A program made the position numbers and the translations under genes. The notes below the pieces were generated by a model. That model saw nothing but the letters and a program-made list of their open reading frames with translations, did not search any database and was not told where the DNA came from. From Chitinophagales bacterium (GTDB taxonomy: Bacteria; Bacteroidota; Bacteroidia; Chitinophagales; UBA2359), in the NCBI GenBank assembly GCA_020629335.1, contig JAHDDN010000320.1, positions 1 to 6,301 of the forward strand: a DNA stretch of 6,301 nt. The letters run 5' to 3'. Positions 1-6,196 of the stretch are shown here, in pieces (within the stretch, counting starts at the first letter, position 1; every line of letters starts with the position of its first letter).

Positions 1-14
1 TTTGAGCTTAGGCA

Positions 15-59
15 AGGCATTTTTTGAAGGAATAGCCGAGCTATTGCTGAAAAAAGCCT
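15..59. repeat. Imperfect hairpin downstream of gmhA
   Basis: A two-part inverted repeat. The inner stem AATAGC (31-36) pairs perfectly with GCTATT (40-45) across a CGA loop. The outer arms are AGGC-A-TTTTTT (15-25) and AAAAAAGCCT (50-59), which pair with one bulged A, and an unpaired segment separates the two stems. It lies about 74 bases past the gmhA stop, so it could end that operon's transcript or be an intergenic repeat. The T run sits in a stem arm rather than after the stem, so it is not a classical intrinsic terminator on either strand. The rest of 1-132 shows no convincing gene. Confidence 0.4.
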
Positions 60-132
60 GTCCTGTAAGGATAACGAAGTATAAGCTCAAAATAAACCAT
101 CCGATATTGTTCGAAAACTTTTGTTTATCTAC

Positions 133-702
133 TTATGTAAATAAAATCTTTTCTACCATCTCACAGATAATATGTCCTAATAACAAATGCACCTCCTGTA
201 TACGAGGCGTATCAGCAGAAGGAACAACAATCAAATGATCACACATACCTAACATTTTTCCTCCTCCTTTACCAGTCATTCCTACAGTATGCATCCCCAC
301 TTCCTTAGCAGCCTCAATAGACTGTATAATATTAGGTGAATTACCAGAGGTAGAAAGCGCCCACAATACATCCCCTTCTCGTCCTTTAGCATGAACAGCC
401 CTCGCAAAAATATGTGCAAAAGAATAGTCATTAGCTACTGCCGTCAAATAAGCAGAATTAGCTTGCAATGCCTCCGCAAATAAAGGAGGCCGATCCAAAT
501 AAAATCGCCCAGACAACTCCGTTGCTAAATGAAGAGAATCAGCAGCACTACCACCATTCCCACAAAAAAGCACTTTGCCTTTACGCTGAAAGCAATCCAC
601 TAATAAAGAGACCATGGCTTCCGTCTCTTCTAAAATAGCTTGATCATCTAATAAAGCTTGCTTGACATTAATAGAAGCTTCTATACGCTGCTTAATCGAC
701 AT
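133..702 (-). CDS. gmhA: D-sedoheptulose-7-phosphate isomerase (SIS domain)
   Basis: Converts sedoheptulose 7-phosphate to D-glycero-D-manno-heptose 7-phosphate, the first step of nucleotide-activated heptose synthesis for lipopolysaccharide or other surface glycans; cytoplasmic. The 189 residues match the usual length of about 190, so it looks complete. Seen in the sequence: an N-terminal helical segment, the phosphate-binding loop CGNGGSAAD (47-55), a second sugar-phosphate loop STSGNS (117-122), and TPRIQEVH (165-172). By alignment from memory with E. coli GmhA (His61, Glu65, Gln172, His180), the zinc and catalytic positions are kept as His58, Glu62, Gln169 and His177, so it should be active. 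The ATG at 702 is only 7 bases after the glycosyltransferase stop, which implies co-transcription. No clear Shine-Dalgarno precedes it. Other SIS-domain sugar isomerases are possible but fit less well. Confidence 0.92.
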   Translation of the reverse strand: MSIKQRIEASINVKQALLDDQAILEETEAMVSLLVDCFQRKGKVLFCGNGGSAADSLHLATELSGRFYLDRPPLFAEALQANSAYLTAVANDYSFAHIFARAVHAKGREGDVLWALSTSGNSPNIIQSIEAAKEVGMHTVGMTGKGGGKMLGMCDHLIVVPSADTPRIQEVHLLLGHIICEMVEKILFT

Positions 703-709
703 ATTGTGG

Positions 710-1861
710 TTATGAATGAGAATTAATATTAGAATAGAGAGTAAGAATAGCCTCCACCATTGCTTCCCAAGAAAAACGTTGCTTCTCTATCACCAAATTA
801 CTGGCAAATAGAGCCTCTTTATTGTTTTTATAGAAATCAACTAAAGCATCCGCTATCGCTTTGGGAGATTTATCGACCACATAACCTACTTTTCCATCAG
901 GTACAATCTCCGCTAAGCCTCCTACATTAGTGACTAACATAGGCCGCTCAAAGTTGTATGCAATTTGAGAAATGCCACTCTGAGTAGCATGTCGATAAGG
1001 CTGGGCGACTATATCAGCAGCGCAAAAGTAGTGTTTTACTTCATCATTAGGGATAAACTCCGCCTTTTGAATAATGCGATCAGATAACTCCAAACGTTCA
1101 ATCAAATCATTATAAGTCTTAGGGTCATCATAGTACTCACCAGCGATCACCAATTTTACCTTGCGATTTTTCAAGCGTTCATCTGCCATTGCTTCCAGTA
1201 ATATATCTAAGCCCTTATACTTTCGCACTAAACCAAAGAACAGCACAATAGCATCTTCATTAGCAATACCTAAGTGCTTTCGAGCAACTGATTTATCGAT
1301 CTTGTTGCCATAATTATCATAAATAGGATGCGGATAGAAAATCTTATGCGGATTATCTGTAAACTGCTCAATATCCTTCAAGACAGCCCGAGACATCGCT
1401 ACAAAACCATCACAAGCCCCGGCAAAATACTTGGTTAAGGAAAAATCACCTAGTCTTTTCTCATGAGGAATGATATTATGAGCGATACTGATAACCTTAG
1501 TAGACGTTCCTTTCTTAGCGTTTCGAGCAATAGTCCCTAAACAAGGCCCCATAAAAGGTAGCCAGTACTGTACTAATATCAAGTCAGCTTGTGCTTCCTT
1601 AATCTTTTTAGCACTACTAAACCAACTCAATGGATTCACAGAACTAAAACTTCTTGTAATAGCTAAATGAGCTGGTGCAGCATCTTCTGAAAACTGTGTT
1701 TTACCAGGAAATAAAAAATTGGGATACTGCATGCTAAAAGTATGTACACTCACCTCATGTCCACTATCCTGAAATGCCTTTGCTAATCGCTCAGTATAGT
1801 TAGCAATCCCACCCCGAAAAGGATAAGCAGGCCCCAATAAAATGACTTTATACTTCTCCAA
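710..1861 (-). CDS. Glycosyltransferase, GT4-type (GT-B fold)
   Basis: A retaining glycosyltransferase expected to move a sugar from a nucleotide donor onto a surface-glycan acceptor at the cytoplasmic face of the inner membrane; donor and acceptor unknown. With the chosen TTG start it has 383 residues. The N-terminal Rossmann domain opens with KVILLGPAYPFRGGIANY (5-22) and contains IAHNIIPHE (127-135). The donor-binding domain has FFGLVRKYKGLD (208-219) and VTNVGGLAEIVPDGKVGYVV (310-329). The usual E-x7-E donor motif is not obvious; its region reads QPYRHATQSGISQIAY (287-302). The frame stays open upstream to a GTG at 1921, which would overlap the transporter by 29 bases. I prefer TTG at 1861 because relatives, as I recall them, begin just before the KVILLGPAYP segment; no ATG is available. 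Co-transcription with gmhA suggests heptose or related surface-sugar work. Function is confident, the start less so. Confidence 0.85.
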   Translation of the reverse strand: MEKYKVILLGPAYPFRGGIANYTERLAKAFQDSGHEVSVHTFSMQYPNFLFPGKTQFSEDAAPAHLAITRSFSSVNPLSWFSSAKKIKEAQADLILVQYWLPFMGPCLGTIARNAKKGTSTKVISIAHNIIPHEKRLGDFSLTKYFAGACDGFVAMSRAVLKDIEQFTDNPHKIFYPHPIYDNYGNKIDKSVARKHLGIANEDAIVLFFGLVRKYKGLDILLEAMADERLKNRKVKLVIAGEYYDDPKTYNDLIERLELSDRIIQKAEFIPNDEVKHYFCAADIVAQPYRHATQSGISQIAYNFERPMLVTNVGGLAEIVPDGKVGYVVDKSPKAIADALVDFYKNNKEALFASNLVIEKQRFSWEAMVEAILTLYSNINSHS

Positions 1862-1892
1862 AATATTGTATTTAGCGACTAAGGAATGATTC

Positions 1893-3155
1893 TCAAAACC
1901 AATAAACGAAAAACAACGCACAAAATGCTAATAAAAAAACAATTCCCAATAAACTAAGTACTTTTAACCAAGCTTTTGGCCGTGCTGCTTCAGGCATCCA
2001 TTGACTGCTAACTAAACGATAATTCATAATCGCTAAGATGGGGGCTGTCAAAAAGGAAAGTATAGTGGCAAAGTCCACTAAAGTGCGCATTTGCCCAGAT
2101 AAAAAGGCCAACAAGCCCAAACTACCAAGGATAGTAATGATACTCCAAAACCAATAAAGGCTATTACTATGCTTCTCTTTGTATTCAGGAAATATAGTGA
2201 TCACTGTGCGGCTCAACACACGAGGAAAGGCGTCCAAGCAAGTCAGTGTAGTACTAAACATCGTGGTTAATGCGGCAATAGATATAACGGGCCTCGCCCA
2301 TTCGCCCAAGCTGGAGGTATAAAGATTAATCAACTGACCAGCAAATACGGCCCCTTTAGGAGAAAAGCTTTCACCAGAGCCATACATCACCAAAGCACCC
2401 AAAGTTAGAAATGCCAAGGCCAAAAAGCCTGTCCCAATAAAACCTACGTTAAAATCAAATAGAGCAGACTTTAAATTCATCTCTCCCTCATTGAGTTTTT
2501 TCTTTTCTAATGCCCATATGGAGTGCCAAACTGATATATCAATAGGAGCTGGCATCCACCCCATCAAAGCTATCAAAAATAAAATGTGTCTACTGTCCCA
2601 CTCAAATGGATTCTCAATGACTGCGGCGGTATTACTATCGCCACTAAAAAGTACAGATAATAAAGCCATCAAGGTAGATAAAGTCAAAATAACGATAATG
2701 ACTTTGATCACCTTATCCAGAACCGAATAGCGCCCAAATAGCAATATCAAAGCACAAACAGTCAAGATAATAGCACTCCAAGTCAATGGATCACCCCAAG
2801 CTGATAAATTAATTGCCAAACCAGCCGTTACCACAGTTACTGCTGCTTGTATAGTAAACATAGTCCCTAAGGTCATGAACAAAAAGATGGCAATAACCCA
2901 CTTACCCTGTTTATAATAACCTTCAATTAAGCTTTCGCCTGTAGCCGCAGCATATCGAGGACCAAACTCATAGAAAGGATATTTGAAGATATTAGCTAAA
3001 ATAACCGCCCATACTAAAGCAAATCCATATTCTGCACCAGCACGGGTAGATTGTACCAAATGCGAAACACCAACAGCCGCACCAGCAAAAAGTAGCCCTG
3101 GACCTAATGTTTTGAGAATGCTGGCAAAATTTTTGGTTGAAGTATTACTAGTCAT
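1893..3155 (-). CDS. Divergent Nramp-fold membrane transporter
   Basis: A 420-residue integral membrane protein with about 11 hydrophobic segments and an N-terminus typical of the Nramp superfamily: GPGLLFAGAAVGVSHLVQ (18-35), then RAGAEYGFALVW (38-49) and the GESL segment (73-76). Classical Nramp proteins import Mn2+ or Fe2+ with protons, using Asp and Asn of a DPGN motif in helix 1 and Met in helix 6. Here the helix 1 motif aligns with Gly29-Val30-Ser31-His32, so both metal ligands are missing. Helix 6 reads GWMPAPIDISVWHS (199-212), keeping a Met-Pro but not the usual MPH context. It probably belongs to an Nramp-related subfamily with a different substrate, so automatic labels such as Mn/Fe transporter deserve caution. 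The ATG at 3155 heads the minus-strand unit, and the stop is about 30 bases before the preferred glycosyltransferase start. Confidence 0.85.
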   Translation of the reverse strand: MTSNTSTKNFASILKTLGPGLLFAGAAVGVSHLVQSTRAGAEYGFALVWAVILANIFKYPFYEFGPRYAAATGESLIEGYYKQGKWVIAIFLFMTLGTMFTIQAAVTVVTAGLAINLSAWGDPLTWSAIILTVCALILLFGRYSVLDKVIKVIIVILTLSTLMALLSVLFSGDSNTAAVIENPFEWDSRHILFLIALMGWMPAPIDISVWHSIWALEKKKLNEGEMNLKSALFDFNVGFIGTGFLALAFLTLGALVMYGSGESFSPKGAVFAGQLINLYTSSLGEWARPVISIAALTTMFSTTLTCLDAFPRVLSRTVITIFPEYKEKHSNSLYWFWSIITILGSLGLLAFLSGQMRTLVDFATILSFLTAPILAIMNYRLVSSQWMPEAARPKAWLKVLSLLGIVFLLAFCALFFVYWF

Positions 3156-3189
3156 GATAGGGAAATTGATTATATTACCCCTAAAATAA

Positions 3190-3218
3190 CAAATTATTTT
3201 TTAATTACTATTTAGCAA
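3190..3218 (-). promoter_or_regulatory. Candidate Bacteroidota promoter for the transporter operon
   Basis: On the minus strand, TTG (3218-3216) is followed after 19 bases by TAATTTG (3196-3190). This resembles the Bacteroidota sigma-ABfr promoter (TTG around -33, TAnnTTTG around -7), one base short in the -7 box. It would start transcription near 3183 and leave a leader of roughly 25-30 bases before the ATG at 3155. It sits in an 84-base AT-rich spacer shared with the divergent SDR gene. For that gene I see only TATTTTTT at 3195-3202, without a properly spaced -33 element. Confidence 0.45.
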
Positions 3219-3239
3219 CATACACCCTCAATTTACAAT

Positions 3240-4034
3240 ATGGACATAAGTTTGAAATGGAAAAACGCATTGGTCTGCGGTAGCACACAAGGAATAGGCA
3301 GATCCATCGCCTTTGAATTAGCCAGCTTAGGTGCAAATGTTACTTTAATGGCTCGAAATCAGGAGGTTATGCAGGAGTTAGTTACAGAACTTGCAACTAC
3401 AGAACATCAGTTTCATGATTATATCGTGGCTGATTTCTCCAATTCAGATGAAGTAAAAAGAGCAATCAATAAGCATAAAGGGGCCCGACCAGAAAGCCCT
3501 GTTCATATTTTAGTAAACAATACTGGTGGGCCAGCACCAGGCCCCATCGAACTAGCCGAAACAGGAGCCTTTACACAAGCATTCAATAATCACCTCGTTT
3601 GTAATCATATTTTGATGCAAGCACTGGTAGAAGGTATGAAAGAAGCAAAGTATGGTCGTATCATCAATATCATTTCTACCTCAGTCAAAGTGCCATTAGA
3701 TAATTTAGGTGTTTCTAATACCATAAGAGGCGCAGTGGCGAGTTGGGGAAAAACACTCTCTAATGAATTAGGAAGATTTGGCGTCACCGTTAATAATGTC
3801 TTACCAGGCTACACAGAAACACCACGTTTGCTACAGATCATAGAAGAATACGCTAAAGATGCGGATATGAATGTTCCCTCGATGGTCGCTAAAATGGAAT
3901 CAAGCGTTCCACTAAGAAGATTTGCTAAAACAGAAGAAATAGCTGCGGTAGTAGCCTTTTTAGCTTCACCAGCGGCTAGCTATGTCAATGGCGCAAGTAT
4001 CACTGTTGATGGAGGTCGTACAGGAGCTATTTAG
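3240..4034 (+). CDS. SDR-family protein with altered catalytic residues
   Basis: A 264-residue Rossmann-fold protein of the classical short-chain dehydrogenase size, similar to 3-oxoacyl-ACP reductases. Seen in order: cofactor loop GSTQGIG (14-20), VNNTGGPAPG (92-101) in place of the usual NNAG, active-site strand IINIISTSVK (141-150), PG at 189-190, and the C-terminal NGASITVDGG (250-259). The catalytic Ser is present (Ser146), but the YxxxK motif is replaced by Ser159 and Arg163 in VSNTIRGA. From memory this Ser/Arg pattern defines a known reductase-like subgroup with an imperfect catalytic tetrad rather than being decay, and the frame is intact. Its reaction is unknown. It stands a short distance from kynurenine-pathway genes on the same strand, so a role there is possible but unproven. 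The ATG at 3240 gives the expected N-terminus. Confidence 0.85.
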   Translation: MDISLKWKNALVCGSTQGIGRSIAFELASLGANVTLMARNQEVMQELVTELATTEHQFHDYIVADFSNSDEVKRAINKHKGARPESPVHILVNNTGGPAPGPIELAETGAFTQAFNNHLVCNHILMQALVEGMKEAKYGRIINIISTSVKVPLDNLGVSNTIRGAVASWGKTLSNELGRFGVTVNNVLPGYTETPRLLQIIEEYAKDADMNVPSMVAKMESSVPLRRFAKTEEIAAVVAFLASPAASYVNGASITVDGGRTGAI

Positions 4035-4072
4035 GGGGGTAAAAAAAATGCCAGCCCCTCAGTAAATACTGA
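4033..4072. terminator. Possible weak bidirectional terminator between convergent genes
   Basis: The 72-base gap between the SDR stop and the stop of the convergent small membrane protein contains AGGGG (4033-4037) facing CCCCT (4055-4059), and a short stem TCAGT-AAAT-ACTGA (4059-4072). A T-rich stretch (about 4096-4108) follows but is not adjacent. The two stems overlap at one base and neither is strong, so this is suggestive only. Confidence 0.25.
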
Positions 4073-4106
4073 TGAACTGACATTTCATAATAGCTATATT
4101 TTTATT

Positions 4107-4334
4107 TTAATCCCACGAACCAGCAAAATCTTCTGGCAATGCCTTCTGATCGGTACCGATTGCAAAGTATAAAAGAGAACCAATAAGTGGAAGGCCAATA
4201 ACTAAGACCATCCATATTAATTTACTATTACTATCCTTAAAATCGCTGCGAATAATATCTACAATAATACCTATCCAAACAGCAAATATGGTCAATGCAA
4301 TTAGCGAAAAGAAACCTATAATAATGTATTCCAT
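4107..4334 (-). CDS. Small PLDc_N-type two-helix membrane protein
   Basis: A 75-residue protein with two hydrophobic helices (about 3-27 and 39-59) linked by a polar turn, IIRSDFKDSNSK (27-38), and a short acidic tail. The pattern DIIRSDF...KLIWMVLVIGLPLIGSLLYFAIG, with Trp41, Pro49, Gly52 and Tyr56, matches the PLDc_N family (the membrane segment found before the catalytic domains of cardiolipin synthases, PF13396 from memory). No HKD phospholipase motif is present, so it is a stand-alone membrane segment with no assigned activity. Free-standing copies are common in Bacteroidota. It is a single gene facing the SDR and divergent from the aldehyde dehydrogenase, so the context gives little clue. 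The ATG at 4334 puts the first helix right at the N-terminus, as expected. Confidence 0.78.
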   Translation of the reverse strand: MEYIIIGFFSLIALTIFAVWIGIIVDIIRSDFKDSNSKLIWMVLVIGLPLIGSLLYFAIGTDQKALPEDFAGSWD

Positions 4335-4345
4335 GATGTTTTTAT

Positions 4346-4369
4346 TAATTTTATGATTCTATAATTTTA
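4346..4369 (+). promoter_or_regulatory. Possible promoter elements upstream of aldehyde dehydrogenase
   Basis: The octamer TAATTTTA occurs twice, at 4346-4353 and 4362-4369, each matching seven of eight positions of the Bacteroidota -7 box TAnnTTTG. The downstream copy would give a leader of about 35 bases to the ATG at 4410. No convincing TTG lies at the right distance upstream, and the 75-base spacer is AT-rich enough for chance matches. Confidence 0.25.
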
Positions 4370-4409
4370 GGGTGATAATACACTTAAATCAACGCAAGAC
4401 ATTAAAATT

Positions 4410-5906
4410 ATGTTCCATACCGACGAAAATTCCGACACAAATGATATTATGCTGAAGGAAGATCGAAGCCATTATCTTCAAAATTATATAGGAGGAAAGT
4501 TAGTAGATCCAAACTCAGAATTATTCATTCCAACCTTCAATCCAGCGACAGGAGAAATCAATGCAATGGTCCCTAATTCTGATAAATTAGATATAGAAGA
4601 TGCTGTCAAAGCTGCGAAAGAAGCTTTTCCAAAATGGTTGGCGACTTCTCCTGCTAAAAGAGCTAGTATCCTCAATCGAATTGCAGATTTGATTAAGGAA
4701 AATTTAGAGGAGCTAGCACAAGCAGAATCAGAGGATAATGGAAAACCTTTAAGTTTAGCCAAGTCGGTAGATATTCCTCGTGCAGCGGTTAATTTTCGTT
4801 TTTATGCCTCTGCTATTACGCAGTTTTCCACTGATGCGCATCCTATGCCAGATGGAATTAACTACACTTTGCGAAAGCCATTAGGGGTGGTCGCTTGTAT
4901 CTCTCCTTGGAACTTACCTTTATACCTCTTTACTTGGAAAGTGGCTCCTGCTATTGCAGCCGGTAATTGTGTAATCGCTAAGCCTTCAGAAGTAACTCCT
5001 AAAACAGCCTTCTTACTATCAAAAATATGTATAGAGGCAGGTTTACCAGCAGGAGTACTAAATATTGTACATGGATTAGGTAATAAGGCGGGAGCACCAA
5101 TGAGTAGTCACCCAGATATAAAAGCCATTTCCTTTACAGGCAGCACTCAAACAGGAAAAGCGATTGCAGCAATTGCAGCACCAATGTTTAAAAAAGTATC
5201 TTTAGAAATGGGTGGAAAAAACCCCAATATCATCTTTGCTGATTGTGATTATGAAAAGGCATTAAATACAAGTGTCAACTCCTCATTTAAAAATCAAGGC
5301 CAAATTTGCTTGTGTGGTTCTCGAATTTTTGTGGAAAAGTCGCTTTATCCACAATTTAAAGCAGATTTTGTGGAAAAGGTAGCAAAATTGAAGGTTGGTG
5401 ATCCTTTGGAGGCTGATTCTTTCATGGGAGCAATCGTATCTAAGGAGCATTTTGAAAAAGTAAAATCATATATAGAGCTAGCCAAAGAGGAGGGGGGAAA
5501 TCTTTTGGTAGGTGGAAATACACTAACTCCTAATGAGCGTTGTGCGAAAGGCTATTTCTTAGAGCCTACCGTATTTGAAAACCTTGCTTTCGATTGCAGA
5601 ACTAATCAAGAGGAAATTTTTGGTCCCGTCGTAACTATAACACCTTTTGAAAGTGAGGAGGAAGTATTGAAGTATGCCAATAGTACTGAGTATGGTTTAT
5701 CTGCCACAATATGGACAGAAAACCTATCCAAAGCACATCGAGTAGCTGAGCAAATAGATAGCGGTATCGTTTGGGTCAATTGCTGGATGAAACGAGATTT
5801 ACGCACGCCATTTGGTGGTATGAAAAACTCTGGTGTAGGTCGTGAAGGGGGGTGGGATGCTCTTAAGTTCTTCACTGAACAAAAAAATGTTTGTATCGAA
5901 TATTAA
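4410..5906 (+). CDS. Aldehyde dehydrogenase, probable 2-aminomuconate semialdehyde dehydrogenase
   Basis: An NAD-dependent aldehyde dehydrogenase of 498 residues, cytoplasmic. Seen: PWNLP with oxyanion-hole Asn168, cofactor residues Lys191 and Glu194 in AKPSE, FTGST (242-246), general base Glu266 in LEMGGK, nucleophile Cys300 in NQGQIC, and EEIFGPV (401-407). The DIPRA segment (121-125) and RDLRTPFGG (462-470) resemble the 2-hydroxymuconate / 2-aminomuconate semialdehyde subgroup, where two arginines bind the substrate carboxylate; Arg124 and Arg465 are candidates. Together with the likely kynureninase downstream, this supports oxidation of 2-aminomuconate 6-semialdehyde to 2-aminomuconate in tryptophan breakdown. 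A second ATG at 4449 (residue 14) would give 485 residues, nearer the common family length, so the start is uncertain. General aldehyde dehydrogenase function is near certain; the substrate is inferred. Confidence 0.88.
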   Translation: MFHTDENSDTNDIMLKEDRSHYLQNYIGGKLVDPNSELFIPTFNPATGEINAMVPNSDKLDIEDAVKAAKEAFPKWLATSPAKRASILNRIADLIKENLEELAQAESEDNGKPLSLAKSVDIPRAAVNFRFYASAITQFSTDAHPMPDGINYTLRKPLGVVACISPWNLPLYLFTWKVAPAIAAGNCVIAKPSEVTPKTAFLLSKICIEAGLPAGVLNIVHGLGNKAGAPMSSHPDIKAISFTGSTQTGKAIAAIAAPMFKKVSLEMGGKNPNIIFADCDYEKALNTSVNSSFKNQGQICLCGSRIFVEKSLYPQFKADFVEKVAKLKVGDPLEADSFMGAIVSKEHFEKVKSYIELAKEEGGNLLVGGNTLTPNERCAKGYFLEPTVFENLAFDCRTNQEEIFGPVVTITPFESEEEVLKYANSTEYGLSATIWTENLSKAHRVAEQIDSGIVWVNCWMKRDLRTPFGGMKNSGVGREGGWDALKFFTEQKNVCIEY

Positions 5907-5918
5907 TCCAAAAACCCT

Positions 5919-5946
5919 GTAGGGACGTTGCACTGCAACGTCCACC
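5919..5946 (+). repeat. GTAGGG-type palindromic intergenic repeat, copy 1
   Basis: GTAGGG leads into a perfect inverted repeat: GGACGTTGCA (5923-5932) and TGCAACGTCC (5934-5943) around a single central C. It begins 12 bases after the aldehyde dehydrogenase stop, so it could protect or end that transcript, although no T run follows. Repeats of this design are scattered between genes in many bacteria (recalled, not searched). Confidence 0.7.
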
Positions 5947-5981
5947 TAAAGGAGCATTCATTGGCTTAGGGATGGAAGCGG

Positions 5982-6084
5982 TATGTGGCGGCCATGCTGC
6001 GACTTACGTAGCTTAGGCAGATGCAGGCTGGCCTGAAAGGCAGACAAATATGCCTTAGCGAAGTAGGAGTAGCATAGCCACATA
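5982..6084 (+). repeat. Nested multi-stem structured element
   Basis: A series of complementary segments nests inward. TATGTGGC (5982-5989) pairs with GCCACATA (6077-6084). ATGCT (5994-5998) pairs with AGCAT (6071-6075). ACTTACG (6002-6008) pairs with CGAAGT (6059-6064) with a bulged A. CTTAGGCA (6012-6019) pairs with TGCCTTAG (6051-6058) with one mismatch. CTGGCCT (6028-6034) pairs with AGGCAG (6038-6043) around a GAA loop with a bulged G. The segments are collinear, so one long irregular hairpin with bulges can form. No protein-coding frame explains it. It may be a non-coding RNA, an mRNA leader structure for the downstream gene, or a dispersed repeat unit; I do not recognise a named family. 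Confidence 0.55.
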
Positions 6085-6100
6085 ATAGCGGACAGCCCGA

Positions 6101-6173
6101 CCCGATTTATTTTTTTGGCCATTGGGCCGACACACAGGTACGGCCCCTACAATGGCCAAAAAAATAAATCGGG
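6101..6173. repeat. Perfect 24-base-arm inverted repeat
   Basis: The left arm (6101-6124) begins CCCGATTTA, continues through seven T and ends GGCCATTG. The right arm (6150-6173) is its exact reverse complement. The 25 bases between them hold a further stem, GGCCG (6125-6129) with CGGCC (6141-6145). Read on the minus strand, 6150-6117 is a GTAGGGG-type unit of 34 bases (copy 2), in the opposite orientation to copy 3. The A and T runs lie within the arms, so the element is symmetric. It could fold on either strand into a very stable hairpin and block or pause transcription between the flanking genes. Confidence 0.75.
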
Positions 6174-6181
6174 GAAGCCCC
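6171..6181. repeat. Small GGGG/CCCC hairpin beside an A/T run
   Basis: GGGG (6171-6174) and CCCC (6178-6181) flank AAG, followed by a run of A with one T (6182-6194). On the minus strand the stem is preceded by a T run and followed by the palindrome arm. The short stem alone is weak evidence for a terminator. Confidence 0.25.
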
Positions 6182-6196
6182 AAAAAATAAAAAACC

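Noticed and set aside
2..238. Plus-strand open frame of 78 codons at the left edge
   Set aside because: It starts at TTG, overlaps the conserved 3' end of gmhA by about 100 bases in antisense, and its first part is the hairpin. The protein has no recognisable motif.
2491..2730. Plus-strand frame opposite the transporter gene
   Set aside because: Fully antisense to a strongly supported membrane protein gene, with no domain of its own.
2983..3189. Plus-strand frame across the transporter start
   Set aside because: Antisense shadow that runs through the promoter spacer; no family resemblance.
3605..3787. Minus-strand frame inside the SDR gene
   Set aside because: Antisense to conserved SDR motifs; short and featureless.
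4484..4762. Minus-strand frame inside the aldehyde dehydrogenase gene (5' part)
   Set aside because: Antisense to conserved dehydrogenase sequence, with no motif.
5606..5875. Minus-strand frame inside the aldehyde dehydrogenase gene (3' part)
   Set aside because: Antisense to the EEIFGPV and TPFGG regions of the dehydrogenase; no independent support.
5982..6084. tRNA or known riboswitch
   Set aside because: No cloverleaf, anticodon arm or TTCGA-type T loop is visible, and no riboswitch core that I recognise; left as an unassigned structured element.
6101..6173. Intrinsic terminator for the dehydrogenase
   Set aside because: The T and A runs lie inside the paired arms, not as a U tract after a GC stem, so it is reported as an inverted repeat only.
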